DNA of 60,682 nt from SZAS-103 sp043747745. Lineage in GTDB: Bacteria; Pseudomonadota; Gammaproteobacteria; Xanthomonadales; Xanthomonadaceae. Shown piece by piece: positions 1-8,098 of the stretch. Positions within the stretch are counted from its first letter, which is position 1. Every line of letters begins with the position of its first letter. The stretch is taken from the NCBI GenBank assembly GCA_043747745.1, contig JAYTOP010000090.1, forward strand, positions 1-60,682, read 5' to 3'. The translations under genes and the position numbers were made by a program. Below the pieces are notes generated by a model, which did no database searches, was not told the origin of the DNA, and worked only from the letters and a program-made list of their open reading frames with translations.

Positions 1-16
1 ATCCCGCGTCACACCT

Positions 17-538
17 TCATGCAGGGGATGGCCGACATGCGTCGGAATGGGTGGCCGGCATGCGTCGGAATGGGTGGCCGGCATGGCCCGGAATACTCAT
101 CTGGCCGCCCGACAATTCATTCGGACGATGATCCTGGCGATCGGACAAGCCCACGCGTGCGAGCAGCGCCGCGGCATGCGCCGGTGCCGTCGGATCGGGC
201 GTGCGCGAAAAACGCAGCGGCAACAAGACATTCTCCAGCACGGTCAAGCGCGGCAACAGATGGAACGACTGGAACACGAAGCCTATCCGGCGGTTGCGGA
301 TGTCGCTCGTCGTCTCATCGTCGAGTTGCGAAACGTCCTTGCCTTCGAGCCGATAGCGGCCCGCATCCGGACGATCCAGGCAACCGAGCAAGTTGAGCAG
401 GCTGGACTTGCCCGAACCCGACGGTCCGGTGATCGCAACGAACTCCCCTCGCCGTATCGTCAGATCGATGCCATCGAGCGCATGCACGGTTTGCCCGCTC
501 ATCGCATAGTGCCGATGGACTGCTTCGATCTCGATCAT
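17..538 (-). pseudogene. ABC transporter ATPase, truncated (LolD/MacB type)
   Basis: Starts at the ATG complementary to 536-538 and reads as a lipoprotein-release or macrolide-export type ATPase. Visible are Walker A GPSGSGKSS (about residues 38-46), the Q-loop segment FQSFHLL and the signature NELSGGQ (ending about residue 146). Right after LSGGQ the protein turns into 27 residues encoded by a tandem repeat and stops, so Walker B, the D-loop and the switch His are missing. The product cannot be a working ATPase. Its start overlaps the stop of the upstream integrase remnant as ATGA, which looks like an old junction with the end of whatever gene originally preceded it. The family call is firm; the transported substrate is unknown. 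Confidence 0.8.
36..94. repeat. 23-bp tandem repeat, two copies plus a partial third
   Basis: The unit beginning CATGCGTCGGAATGGG occurs at 36-58 and 59-81, with a degenerate third start at 82. It replaces the missing 3' part of the ABC ATPase gene and so probably marks the rearrangement end-point. It resembles in style, not in exact sequence, the short tandem palindromic arrays near 15.1 and 28.8 kb. Confidence 0.8.
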
Positions 539-1476
539 CTGTGTCGCAGTGCTTCCGGTAGCGTGATGTCCAAAAGTCCCCGCACCTGTTCCAACTCGCT
601 GCGGCAGGTCAGCGGCTGCAACTCGCGCAGGATGGCGATGGATTGCGCGGCAAGCGGGACGATATGCGGTGTCTTTGTCTTGTTGGCGATGTAGCGCCAC
701 TCGCCCGTACCCAAGTCGAAGTCGGCCCAGCGTGCCTTGCGCAACTCGCCGGGGCGAACGAACAGCAGCGGGGCCAGCTTGAGCGCGGCGGCAACAGTCG
801 GCGTGCCTGAATAACCGTCCATCGCGCGCAGCAGCACGGCCACTTGGGGCGGTTCGGTAATGCTGGCGAAGTGCCGCGTTTCGGGACTCTTGAGTGCGCC
901 GATCAAGTCCATCGCCGGATTACGTTCAGCCCGACCCGTGGCGATGGCATAGCGAAACAGCCGGGATGCCAGCCCGCGCGCGCGATGCGCGGTTTCGATC
1001 ACACCACGCGCTTCGATTCGGCGCAGGGCCGCCAGCAACATCGGCGGAGTCACGTCGGCGATGGCCGCATTGCCGATCCACGGATTCAGATGGCGTTCGA
1101 TCACCCGCCGGTCGCGGCGCAATGTGCCTTCAGTCATCGTGTCCGCGTTCTGTGCGAACCACTCAACTGCGATGGCTGCGAAGGTATTGGCGGCGTTTTC
1201 GATCACCGCTGCGCGCTTGGCCTTGGCATTTACCGTCGGGTCGACGCCCGTCGCCAGCACAGCACGCGCGTCGTCGCGCCGTGTACGCGCATCCACAAGC
1301 GGCACGGAAGGGTACTCGCCCAAGGCGATCATCTTGGCCTTCCCGGCGTAGCGGTACCGGTAACGCCACAGTTTCGCGCCGGTCGGACGCACTTCGACGC
1401 ACAGACCGTTGGCATCGGCGACCCGGTACACCGTCTCGCGAGGCTTGAGCGCGCGCAGCTTGGTATCGGTCAGCAT
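535..1476 (-). pseudogene. Tyrosine integrase (P4 family), C-terminally truncated
   Basis: Starts at MLTDTKLRALKPRETVYRV, typical of P4-like integrases. An N-terminal arm-binding (DUF4102-like) domain covers about residues 1-90 and a SAM-like core-binding domain about 100-200. The catalytic domain begins with the first Arg in LLFVRPGELR and the beta-hairpin Lys in NKTKTPH, and reads normally to ILRELQPLT. The last 23 residues are then unrelated, and the H-x-x-R box, second His and Tyr nucleophile are absent. The protein is therefore catalytically dead. It lies 180 bp beyond the 3' end of tRNA-Pro, the usual position of an island integrase using that tRNA as attachment site. An upstream in-frame start at 1542 exists but is less typical of the family. 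Confidence 0.85.
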
Positions 1477-1655
1477 GGTGTGAGTACCCCCGAGTGCGTA
1501 ACGGAACGCACATTGCGGCCCGTTACGCACAATCTTACGCACTATTCGCCCGGATGCCAGCGGAAGCCATCGGACAGCCTAGAACGAGAAACCCTCCATC
1601 TAGGCGGGTTTCATGGGATTCTTAGGACTTGATTGGATGCCCTTGGATCGCTTAG

Positions 1656-1732
1656 TGGTCGGGACGGCGGGATTCGAACCCACGACCCCCTGCCCCCCAG
1701 GCAGGTGCGCTACCAGACTGCGCTACGCCCCG
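1656..1732 (-). tRNA. tRNA-Pro(GGG)
   Basis: A 77-nt cloverleaf including an encoded CCA. The acceptor stem CGGGGCG pairs with CGTCCCG, the anticodon loop is CTGGGGG with anticodon GGG, and the T-loop is TTCGAAT. Its 3' end faces the integrase remnant, so this was probably the attachment site of the decayed island. No second copy of the tRNA 3' end was seen in the window. Confidence 0.97.
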
Positions 1733-1981
1733 ACGAGGACGATGCCGCGCATGCAATGCATGCGGAGCGCGAATTATACGGGTTTATGCGGTGAAGATGC
1801 CGAGTCGCTGGGCATCGAAGCGGGAGCGCGCGGCTAGTCGGCAACATCTCGCTTCGTTCGCCCCTCACCCCTACCCGCACCCCGGCCCAACCGCATGGCG
1901 CTCGGGCGTTCGCGCAAGCGCGCGCCAATGGCTCGCAAACGCTTCCGCTCACCCCGTCGGGAGAGGGACTAAATCTAGAGC

Positions 1982-2353
1982 TCAGCGCTTCAGAAGCTGC
2001 AAGACTTCTTCAAGCTCCTGCCGCACCTGCCGGATGATCTGCGTCGACATGGTGTTTTCGACGCGCGCGACTTCGCCTTCAAGGCGCTGGCGCGCGCCGC
2101 CGATGGTGTATCCGTTTTCGTAGAGCAGGCCACGGATCTGGCGGATCATCAGCACATCGTGGCGCTGGTAGTAGCGGCGATTGCCGCGCCGCTTGACCGG
2201 CTTGAGGGTCGGAAATTCGGTTTCCCAATAGCGCAGTACATGCGGCTTCACGTCGCACAGCTCGCTGACCTCACCGATGGTGAAGTAGCGCTTGGCCGGG
2301 ATCGGAGGAAGCTCGCGATTGCTGCCGGGGTCAAGCATGCTCGCGCCCCGCAT
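1982..2353 (-). CDS. MerR-family regulator downstream of ihfA
   Basis: A 123-residue MerR-like protein. The winged-helix motif runs from YFTIGEVSELCDVKPHVLRY (about residues 23-42) through the wing region KRRGNRRYYQ. A C-terminal dimerisation helix ends EELEEVLQLLKR. It is short and has no metal-binding cysteine loop, matching the small MerR proteins commonly found directly after ihfA and before tRNA-Pro in pseudomonads and xanthomonads. The start overlaps the ihfA end by 23 nt, and an alternative Met at 2338 shortens the overlap to 8 nt. Co-transcription with pheST-ihfA is likely. The regulatory target is unknown. Confidence 0.9.
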   Translation of the reverse strand: MRGASMLDPGSNRELPPIPAKRYFTIGEVSELCDVKPHVLRYWETEFPTLKPVKRRGNRRYYQRHDVLMIRQIRGLLYENGYTIGGARQRLEGEVARVENTMSTQIIRQVRQELEEVLQLLKR

Positions 2354-2633
2354 GTTCCTCGACGCGCTCTTTCAGCTTCTGTCCCGGTCGGAAGGTGACA
2401 ACGGTGCGCGCGGAAATCGGGATTTCTTCGCCGGTCTTGGGGTTGCGCCCAGGGCGCTGGTTCTTCTGGCGCAACTCGAAGTTGCCGAAGCCGGACAGCT
2501 TGACCTGCACGCCGCGCTCAAGGGATTCGCGGAGCACGTCGAAGTACGCATCGACGAATTCCTTCGCCTCGCGCTTGTTCAGGCCTACCTCCTCGAAGAG
2601 GCGTTCGGCCATCTCCGCTTTCGTCAACGCCAT
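2331..2633 (-). CDS. ihfA: Integration host factor subunit alpha
   Basis: A 100-residue HU/IHF-family protein starting MALTKAEMAERLFEEVGL. The DNA-binding arm contains GRNPKTGEEIPISARTVV, with the Pro that intercalates when DNA is bent. IHF-alpha pairs with IHF-beta to bend DNA at specific sites in transcription, replication and recombination. Its place directly after pheT is the conserved order in gammaproteobacteria and distinguishes it from HU and from IhfB. The in-frame extension upstream of 2633 is Gly/Arg-rich and not part of the family. Confidence 0.97.
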   Translation of the reverse strand: MALTKAEMAERLFEEVGLNKREAKEFVDAYFDVLRESLERGVQVKLSGFGNFELRQKNQRPGRNPKTGEEIPISARTVVTFRPGQKLKERVEEHAGREHA

Positions 2634-2707
2634 ATCAACCCCTGTCGAGCCGCGTCCTGCGGCCCTTCCAACTGCAAAGCCACCGAACCGTTCCGTTCCG
2701 GGCGGGC

Positions 2708-5092
2708 TCAGCCCCCCCGCAACACCGCGCCGCATTCGCGCCCTAGCGCCGCAACGGCAGCAGCTACGACACCGTCGGCGTCGTGGTCGGTAAGCGTGCG
2801 CGAGACATCCTGTAAAATCAAGCCCATAGCGACACTCCTCGTGTCCGGGTCTAGCCCCGCGCCGCGGTACACATCGAACAGCCGGACCTCGCGCAACAGC
2901 GAGCCGAGCGCCGATTTAAGGGTCGTTTCGACCGTCGCCCAGGGAATCGCATCCGGGACGACAAGCGCGAGGTCCCGGCGGACGAGCGGATAGCGCGAAA
3001 GTGTTGCCGCAGCTGGAATTGCGCGCGCGGCCAACGGTTCAATGTCGAGCTCGAACGCCAGCACCTCGGTGTCGAGATCAAGTGCCTTGAGCAGACGGGG
3101 ATGCAGATGGCCGATCCAGCCCAGCCGAAGCTCGCCGCGCCAGATTTCGGCCGAGCGCCCCGGATGCAGCCACGGCTCGGACGCCGGCAGGAAGCGCAGC
3201 CCGGAATCCTGCCCACCCAGCGCGGCCAGACTTTCGAGGTCGGCCTTGAGGTCGTAAAAATCCAGCGGACGCGCAGCCTCGCCCCATTGCTCGGTGCTGG
3301 CGTTGCCGCAGCAGACGGCCGCGACGCGCTGGGTTTCGCGCGGAGCCGCGCCCTCCTGCAATGCGAAGACCCGGCCGAGTTCGAACAACCGCACGCGCGA
3401 TTGCTGGCGCGCCATGTTGTGCCGCAGCGCCTGCACCAGTCCCGGCAACAATGACGTGCGCATCACGCCGAGGTCGGAACTCAGCGGATTCGCCAGCGCA
3501 ACCGCACCCGCATCGAGCGACCACTGCGCAAGCAGTCCCGCATCGACGAACGCGTAATTGATCGCCTCGCGATAATCGCGCGCGGCAAGCTGGCGGCGGA
3601 TGTCGGCATCGGGCACGCGGGTTTCGCTCGCCGAGGCGATGCGGATCTCGCCGCTCGGCATCGCGGTCGGGATCGCGTCGTAGCCGTGGATGCGCGCGAT
3701 TTCCTCGATCAGGTCTTCCTCGATCGCGATATCGAAACGGCTGCTCGGCGCGATGACACTCCAGCCATCCGCGCGCACGTCGACGTCCATGCCGAGCGCG
3801 CGCAGGATGCGTGCGACCTCGGCATCGGCGACGTGCATGCCGAGCACGCGCGCGAGGCGGCCGCGGCGCAGCATCACGGCAGGCCGGGCGACAGCGTCGG
3901 CATCCAGGCGCGACTCGCCGATCGGGCCGGCCTGTCCGCCAGCGATCGACTGGATCAATCCGGTCGCGCGCTCGATCGCCCGTGGCGGCAGTTCCGGATC
4001 GACGCCGCGTTCGAAACGATGCGCGGCATCGGTGTGCATGCCGAGCTTGCGCGAGCGACCGACGATGGCTGAAGGCGCGAAGTGCGCGGCTTCGAGGAAC
4101 ACATTGCGGGTCGCATCGGTGACCCGCGATTCCCAGCCGCCCATCACGCCCGCCAGGCCCACAGGGCCAGCCGCATCGGCGATCACCACGAATCCGGGAT
4201 CGAGTACAACTTCGCGCTGGTCGAGCAATTTGATGGCTTCGCCCGCATGCGCGCGTCGCACGCCAATCGCACCATCGAGCTTGTCCGCGTCGTAGGCGTG
4301 AATCGGCTGGCCAAGTTCGAGCATCACGTACGCGGTGACATCGACGAGCAGGCTGATCGGCCGAATGCCGGAACGCTTGAGGCGCTCGCGCATCCACACC
4401 GGTGTCGGCGCGGTGGCATCGACGTTTTCGATCACGCGACCGCAATAGCGCGGGCAATCGCTCCCGGCATCGAGCGCGATGGCGATCTGCGCATGCGAGG
4501 CAATCGGCGCGGTTTCGATGACCAGTGGATGCACGCTGCTACCGAACGCCGCGGCGACATCGAACGCAATGCCGCGAATGCTGAAACAGTCCGCACGATT
4601 CGGCGTGAGTTTGAGTTCGATGCTCGCGTCGGGCAGGCCCAAATAACCCGCGAGTGCAGCGCCGACCGGCGCGTCGTCGGGCAGTTCGAGCAGGCCGGAT
4701 GCATCCGGATCGATGCCGAGTTCCTTCGCCGAACACAGCATGCCGTTGGATGCGACGCCGCGCAGCATCGCGGGCTTGATCTGCAATCCGCCTGGCAGCA
4801 CGGCGCCGACGATCGCCAGCGGCGCTTTCAATCCCGGTCGTGCGTTCGGCGCGCCGCAGACGATCTGGAGTTGTTCGCCCCTGCCGACATCCACACTGCA
4901 GACCTGCAGCCGGTCGGCTTCGGGATGTTTCGCGCAACTGACGATCCGAGCGACGACGATTCCGTCGAGGTGCGCGCCGAGTGGTTCGACGTTCTCGACT
5001 TCGAGGCCGATCGCACTCAGGCGCTCCGTCAGCGCCTCGTGCGTGGCTTCGATCGCGACGTTTTCGCGGAGCCAGTTTTCACTGAATTTCAT
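2708..5092 (-). CDS. pheT: Phenylalanine-tRNA ligase beta subunit
   Basis: A 794-residue subunit of the alpha2-beta2 enzyme that charges tRNA-Phe. In order it has the N-terminal start MKFSENWLRENV, an EMAP-like tRNA-binding domain (about 40-150), the B3/B4 editing module (about 210-390, with GVMGGWES), B5 (about 400-480), a catalytic-like core and a C-terminal FDX-ACB anticodon-binding domain (about 700-794, starting SRYPLVRRDLALVV). Length is normal. It sits 118 bp downstream of pheS and 74 bp upstream of ihfA in one operon. The pheS-pheT gap holds a repeat element. Confidence 0.98.
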   Translation of the reverse strand: MKFSENWLRENVAIEATHEALTERLSAIGLEVENVEPLGAHLDGIVVARIVSCAKHPEADRLQVCSVDVGRGEQLQIVCGAPNARPGLKAPLAIVGAVLPGGLQIKPAMLRGVASNGMLCSAKELGIDPDASGLLELPDDAPVGAALAGYLGLPDASIELKLTPNRADCFSIRGIAFDVAAAFGSSVHPLVIETAPIASHAQIAIALDAGSDCPRYCGRVIENVDATAPTPVWMRERLKRSGIRPISLLVDVTAYVMLELGQPIHAYDADKLDGAIGVRRAHAGEAIKLLDQREVVLDPGFVVIADAAGPVGLAGVMGGWESRVTDATRNVFLEAAHFAPSAIVGRSRKLGMHTDAAHRFERGVDPELPPRAIERATGLIQSIAGGQAGPIGESRLDADAVARPAVMLRRGRLARVLGMHVADAEVARILRALGMDVDVRADGWSVIAPSSRFDIAIEEDLIEEIARIHGYDAIPTAMPSGEIRIASASETRVPDADIRRQLAARDYREAINYAFVDAGLLAQWSLDAGAVALANPLSSDLGVMRTSLLPGLVQALRHNMARQQSRVRLFELGRVFALQEGAAPRETQRVAAVCCGNASTEQWGEAARPLDFYDLKADLESLAALGGQDSGLRFLPASEPWLHPGRSAEIWRGELRLGWIGHLHPRLLKALDLDTEVLAFELDIEPLAARAIPAAATLSRYPLVRRDLALVVPDAIPWATVETTLKSALGSLLREVRLFDVYRGAGLDPDTRSVAMGLILQDVSRTLTDHDADGVVAAAVAALGRECGAVLRGG

Positions 5093-5098
5093 TCTGAA

Positions 5099-5206
5099 AT
5101 TCCGGAATTAGGGGTTGGGGGCTGGGAGCTGAGAACAGGAAAGAGCCGGAACTGGAGCGCAGAACTGTCGCTTCTGCCAGCCCCTAGTCCCTAGTCCCTA
5201 GTCCCC
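5099..5206. repeat. G-rich/CTAGTCC repeat in the pheS-pheT gap
   Basis: On the plus strand a G-rich arm (TTAGGGGTTGGGGGCTGGGA) is followed about 55 nt later by a complementary-style C-rich arm with CCAGCCCC and three TAGTCCC units. The arms can fold into a hairpin between the two cistrons of an otherwise compact operon. The same word, GGGGCTGGGGGCTG, recurs inside purK near 29.55 kb. It probably belongs to a short dispersed repeat family of this genome. Confidence 0.6.
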
Positions 5207-5210
5207 ACAC

Positions 5211-6221
5211 TCAAGCAAACTGCGCCAAAAACCGCAGGTCGTTTTCGAAGAAGCTGCGCAGGTCGTCGACGCCGTAGCGCAGCATCGCGAAGCGCTCGAC
5301 GCCGAGGCCGAATGCGAAGCCGGTGTAGCGTTCCGGATCGATGCCGCAATTGCGCAACACGTTCGGATGCACCATGCCCGCGCCGAGCACTTCCAGCCAC
5401 GATTCGCTGCCGTCCGCACGTTTCCAGCCAATATCGACTTCCGCCGAGGGTTCGGTGAATGGGAAATAGCTCGGACGGAAACGCATCGTCAATTCGCGTT
5501 CGAAGAACGCCTGCACGAATTCCGACAGCGTGCCCTTGAGGTCGGCGAAGCTCGATGTCTCGTCGACCAGCAATCCCTCGACCTGGTGGAACATCGGCGT
5601 ATGGGTCTGGTCGGAATCGCTGCGATACACCTTGCCGGGGGCGATCAGCCGGATCGGCGGCGTGCGCCCAGCCATGCCGCGGATCTGCACCGGCGAGGTG
5701 TGCGTGCGCAGCAGGCGCGCAACGCCGCTCGCATCGGGGGGAAAGTAGAACGTGTCGTGCATCGCGCGCGCGGGATGGTGCGGCGGGAAATTCAGCGCTT
5801 CAAAATTGTGCCAGTCGTCCTCGATCTCCGGGCCTTCGGCGACCGCGTAACCAAGCCGCGCGAAGATGTCGACGATGCGTTCGAGCGCGCGCGTGACCGG
5901 ATGCAAGCTGCCGCGTTCGCCGTCGCGCCCCGGCAGGGTGACGTCAATGCGCTCGGATGCGAGGCGCGCCTGCAAGCCGGCTTCGTCGAGTTGCGCGCGG
6001 CGCGCGGCGATCGCGTCGACGATGGATTCCTTGGCGCGGTTGATCGCCTCGCCGGCGACCTTGCGCTGCTCCGCGGGCATCGCGCCGAGCGATTTCAACA
6101 GCGCGGTGACGCTGCCCTGCTTGCCGAGGAGGTGCACGCGCAGGGTTTCGAGCGCGTCGGGTGAGTCGGCCGCTGTGATGTCCGCTAGCGTCTTGTCGGT
6201 TAGGTGTTCGATCTCGCTCAT
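5211..6221 (-). CDS. pheS: Phenylalanine-tRNA ligase alpha subunit
   Basis: A 336-residue catalytic subunit. It has an N-terminal coiled-coil tRNA-binding region (about 1-90) followed by the class II aminoacyl-tRNA synthetase core with HPVTRALERIVDIFARLGY, HTSPVQIRGM (motif 2 region) and GFAFGLGVERFAMLRYG (motif 3, ATP binding). It activates phenylalanine and, with PheT, charges tRNA-Phe. It is preceded by a 103-residue unidentified gene with a 36-bp gap, unlike the E. coli arrangement where the pheM leader lies here. Confidence 0.98.
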   Translation of the reverse strand: MSEIEHLTDKTLADITAADSPDALETLRVHLLGKQGSVTALLKSLGAMPAEQRKVAGEAINRAKESIVDAIAARRAQLDEAGLQARLASERIDVTLPGRDGERGSLHPVTRALERIVDIFARLGYAVAEGPEIEDDWHNFEALNFPPHHPARAMHDTFYFPPDASGVARLLRTHTSPVQIRGMAGRTPPIRLIAPGKVYRSDSDQTHTPMFHQVEGLLVDETSSFADLKGTLSEFVQAFFERELTMRFRPSYFPFTEPSAEVDIGWKRADGSESWLEVLGAGMVHPNVLRNCGIDPERYTGFAFGLGVERFAMLRYGVDDLRSFFENDLRFLAQFA

Positions 6222-6257
6222 ATCGTTCGGATCCCAAAAACATTTCGTGCCACAGCG

Positions 6258-6569
6258 TCAGCCATGGTGACGCTCGTCGAGAAATTCCTTCCAGCTAAAC
6301 AGGAGTTCTGCCACCACCATCGAGTGCTCCAACAACTGGGGTGTTTCGTCGAACCCAATCCGCTTCGTTTCGATGTCCGCCAGGCCCGCCGCGATGACGC
6401 TCGCCGTTGCATTCGACAGGAGCAGACCGGCGATCGGGAGAACATACCTACTGTATTCATCGCGCACCGCAGGCTCGTCCCGAATGGTGATCGGATCCCA
6501 GACGTAGTGGAGGACCTCATCCACGCGCAGGAAGGATTCCTTCTCGAACGACGTGCGGCCCAGGCTCAT
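6258..6569 (-). CDS. Conserved-looking hypothetical between rplT and pheS
   Basis: About 103 residues from MSLGRTSFEKESFLRVDEVL. The protein is acidic, probably alpha-helical and soluble, with VLHYVWDPI near the N-terminus and a second half rich in Leu and Ala. I do not recognise a named domain. The motif style (HYVWDPI...RDEP...RDEY) is like small standalone conserved proteins, so it is probably real and not an ORF artefact. It starts just after the rplT terminator and ends 36 bp before pheS, so it is likely transcribed with pheST by readthrough or from its own promoter. A longer in-frame start at 6695 would overlap rplT and is unlikely. Confidence 0.65.
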   Translation of the reverse strand: MSLGRTSFEKESFLRVDEVLHYVWDPITIRDEPAVRDEYSRYVLPIAGLLLSNATASVIAAGLADIETKRIGFDETPQLLEHSMVVAELLFSWKEFLDERHHG

Positions 6570-6587
6570 GCGTATGCCACGGCTCTT

Positions 6588-6624
6588 CAAAACGAAAACG
6601 GAGAAGGACTTTCGCCCTTCCCCG
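6588..6624 (-). terminator. Rho-independent terminator after rplT
   Basis: On the minus strand a 9-bp stem (CGGGGAAGG with CCTTCTCCG, one G-U pair) closes an 8-nt loop and is followed by TTTTCGTTTT. It separates the thrS-infC-rpmI-rplT unit from the pheST unit. Confidence 0.8.
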
Positions 6625-6651
6625 TCGTATTGCTTCAGCGTACTGCGATGC

Positions 6652-7011
6652 TTACGCGGCGAGGGCGTTCTTGGCCTGCTCGGCAAGCTTTCCAAACGCC
6701 GCGATGTCGTGTACTGCGATATCGGAAAGCACCTTGCGATCCAGGGTGATCTCGGCCTTCTTCAGCCCGTTCATGAAGCGGCTGTAGTTCAAACCGAACA
6801 TGCGGGCGCCGGCGTTGATGCGGACGATCCACAGTGCGCGGAACTGGCGCTTGCGCTGCTTGCGGCCGATGTATGCGTATTGCGCGGCCTTGGTGACCGC
6901 CTGCTTGGCGACGCGGAACACCTTGCGACGCGCATTGAAGTAGCCCTTGGCCAGCTTCAGGACTTTCTTGTGACGGCGGCGTGCCGTTACACCACGTTTG
7001 ACTCGTGCCAT
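6652..7011 (-). CDS. rplT: 50S ribosomal protein L20
   Basis: 119 residues with the family start MARVKRGVTARRRHKK and the conserved KLAKGYFNARRKVFRVAKQA and LWIVRINAGARMFGLNYSRF segments. It binds 23S rRNA early in 50S assembly and in enterobacteria also represses its own operon at the mRNA level. It follows rpmI by 13 bp and is closed by a clear terminator. Confidence 0.99.
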   Translation of the reverse strand: MARVKRGVTARRRHKKVLKLAKGYFNARRKVFRVAKQAVTKAAQYAYIGRKQRKRQFRALWIVRINAGARMFGLNYSRFMNGLKKAEITLDRKVLSDIAVHDIAAFGKLAEQAKNALAA

Positions 7012-7024
7012 GGTTCAGCCCTCC

Positions 7025-7222
7025 TCAGAGATAGGGAAGCATACGATCGAGACGGCCTGCATCCTCGGCGCGCACATGGTTCGTGCCACGCAGGTTGCGT
7101 TTCCGCTTCGTCGACTTCTTCGTGAGGATGTGGCTGCGGTTGGCGTGACCGCACTTGTATTTGCCGGATGCGGTCTTGCGAAAACGCTTCGCAGCCCCCC
7201 GGTTGGTCTTGATCTTCGGCAT
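7025..7222 (-). CDS. rpmI: 50S ribosomal protein L35
   Basis: 65 residues, MPKIKTNRGAAKRFRKTASG at the start and a basic KKSTKRKRNLRG centre, both diagnostic of L35. It is a structural protein of the large subunit, in the standard infC-rpmI-rplT order. It is separated from infC by an unusually long 315-bp leader. Confidence 0.99.
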   Translation of the reverse strand: MPKIKTNRGAAKRFRKTASGKYKCGHANRSHILTKKSTKRKRNLRGTNHVRAEDAGRLDRMLPYL

Positions 7223-7537
7223 CAGAAATCCTGTCGTTGTTATGTCACTGGCTGAGGCGCCTTGCCCTATGGGCTTGCGCGACTTGCGTCGCGAAGTCCG
7301 TACAGCTCGGTCTTTCCGTCCTGCCTATGCCGGCTGATTGCCCCGGGCCCGTGATGACTCCACGAAACCGGCGGCGGGTCCTGTTGAAACGATGAAACAC
7401 ACGCAACCCGGCGCAAGCCGGGCCGCGAAGTATGCCAGTTGGGCCATCCCCTTGCAAATCAGCGCGATGCGCCGGGAGTGCCTGATGCGTGCAACCGGAC
7501 CGGTGTTGCTGGCCCAGTGACGCCGAGCCGGAACAGC
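7223..7537 (-). promoter_or_regulatory. Structured infC-rpmI intercistronic leader
   Basis: 315 bp without a credible gene. It contains compact hairpins, including a perfect CCCGGC-GCAA-GCCGGG stem at 7406-7421 and a GACTT/AAGTC stem near 7280-7297. In E. coli the L20 operator that controls rpmI-rplT lies in this part of the operon, so an autoregulatory role is plausible. That role is inferred from position and fold potential only. Confidence 0.4.
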
Positions 7538-8059
7538 TCAAGTCTTCTTCTTGGGCGACATCATCATGATCATCTGGCGGCCTTCCAGCCGCGCGCGCTG
7601 CTCGATCACGACTTCATCGGCCAGATCGGCCTCGATTCGCGCCGCCATCTGCAGACCAAGCTCCTGATGGGCCATCTCGCGGCCCTTGAAGCGGATGTTG
7701 ACCTTGACCTTGTCGCCTTCCTCGAGAAACCGGCGCAGATTGCGCAGCTTGATGTTGTAGTCGCCGTCGTCGGTGGTCGGACGGAACTTGAGCTCCTTGA
7801 TCTCGACGATCTTCTGCTTCTTCTTCGCAGCAGCGGCTTTTTTCTGCAATTCAAACTTGAACTTGCCGAAATCCATGATGCGGCAGACCGGCGGATCGCC
7901 ATTCGGCTGGATCTCGACCAGATCCATGCCGGCTTCTTCGGCCATCTGCAACGCTGCATCGCGTTCGACCACGCCGACGTTTTCGCCCTCGGCATCGATC
8001 AGACGCACGCGCGGCACGCGGATTTCGTGGTTCTTGCGGTTCTGCTTGTCGGTATTGAT
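7538..8059 (-). CDS. infC: Translation initiation factor IF-3 (ATC start)
   Basis: IF-3 binds the 30S subunit, blocks 50S joining and proofreads the start codon. The family N-terminus (...NRKNHEIRVPRVRLIDAEGE) is only recovered by starting upstream of the first ATG/GTG. The frame opens after a TGA, and the only plausible initiator is ATC at 8057-8059, preceded by AGAGGAA about 6 nt away. The first residues would be Met-Asn-Thr-Asp-Lys-Gln. The linker and C-terminal domain are normal (KELKFRPTTDDGDYNIKLRN, FKGREMAHQELG), giving 173 residues. A rare non-AUG start lets IF-3 repress its own synthesis in known bacteria. A GTG start at 8017 would cut off the N-terminal helix. Confidence 0.93.
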   Translation of the reverse strand: MNTDKQNRKNHEIRVPRVRLIDAEGENVGVVERDAALQMAEEAGMDLVEIQPNGDPPVCRIMDFGKFKFELQKKAAAAKKKQKIVEIKELKFRPTTDDGDYNIKLRNLRRFLEEGDKVKVNIRFKGREMAHQELGLQMAARIEADLADEVVIEQRARLEGRQMIMMMSPKKKT

Positions 8060-8098
8060 TCGCGGTTCCTCTCAATATGGATGTGACGGATGCCCGGT

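Noticed and set aside
4082..5194. Long open frame opposite pheT
   Set aside because: Antisense to conserved pheT with shadow composition and no recognisable motif. The same applies to 10272-11294, 14033-15205, 21660-23432 and 43363-45072.
6258..6695. Start of the rplT-pheS hypothetical gene at 6695
   Set aside because: It would overlap the end of rplT and cross its terminator; the internal ATG at 6569 is more credible.
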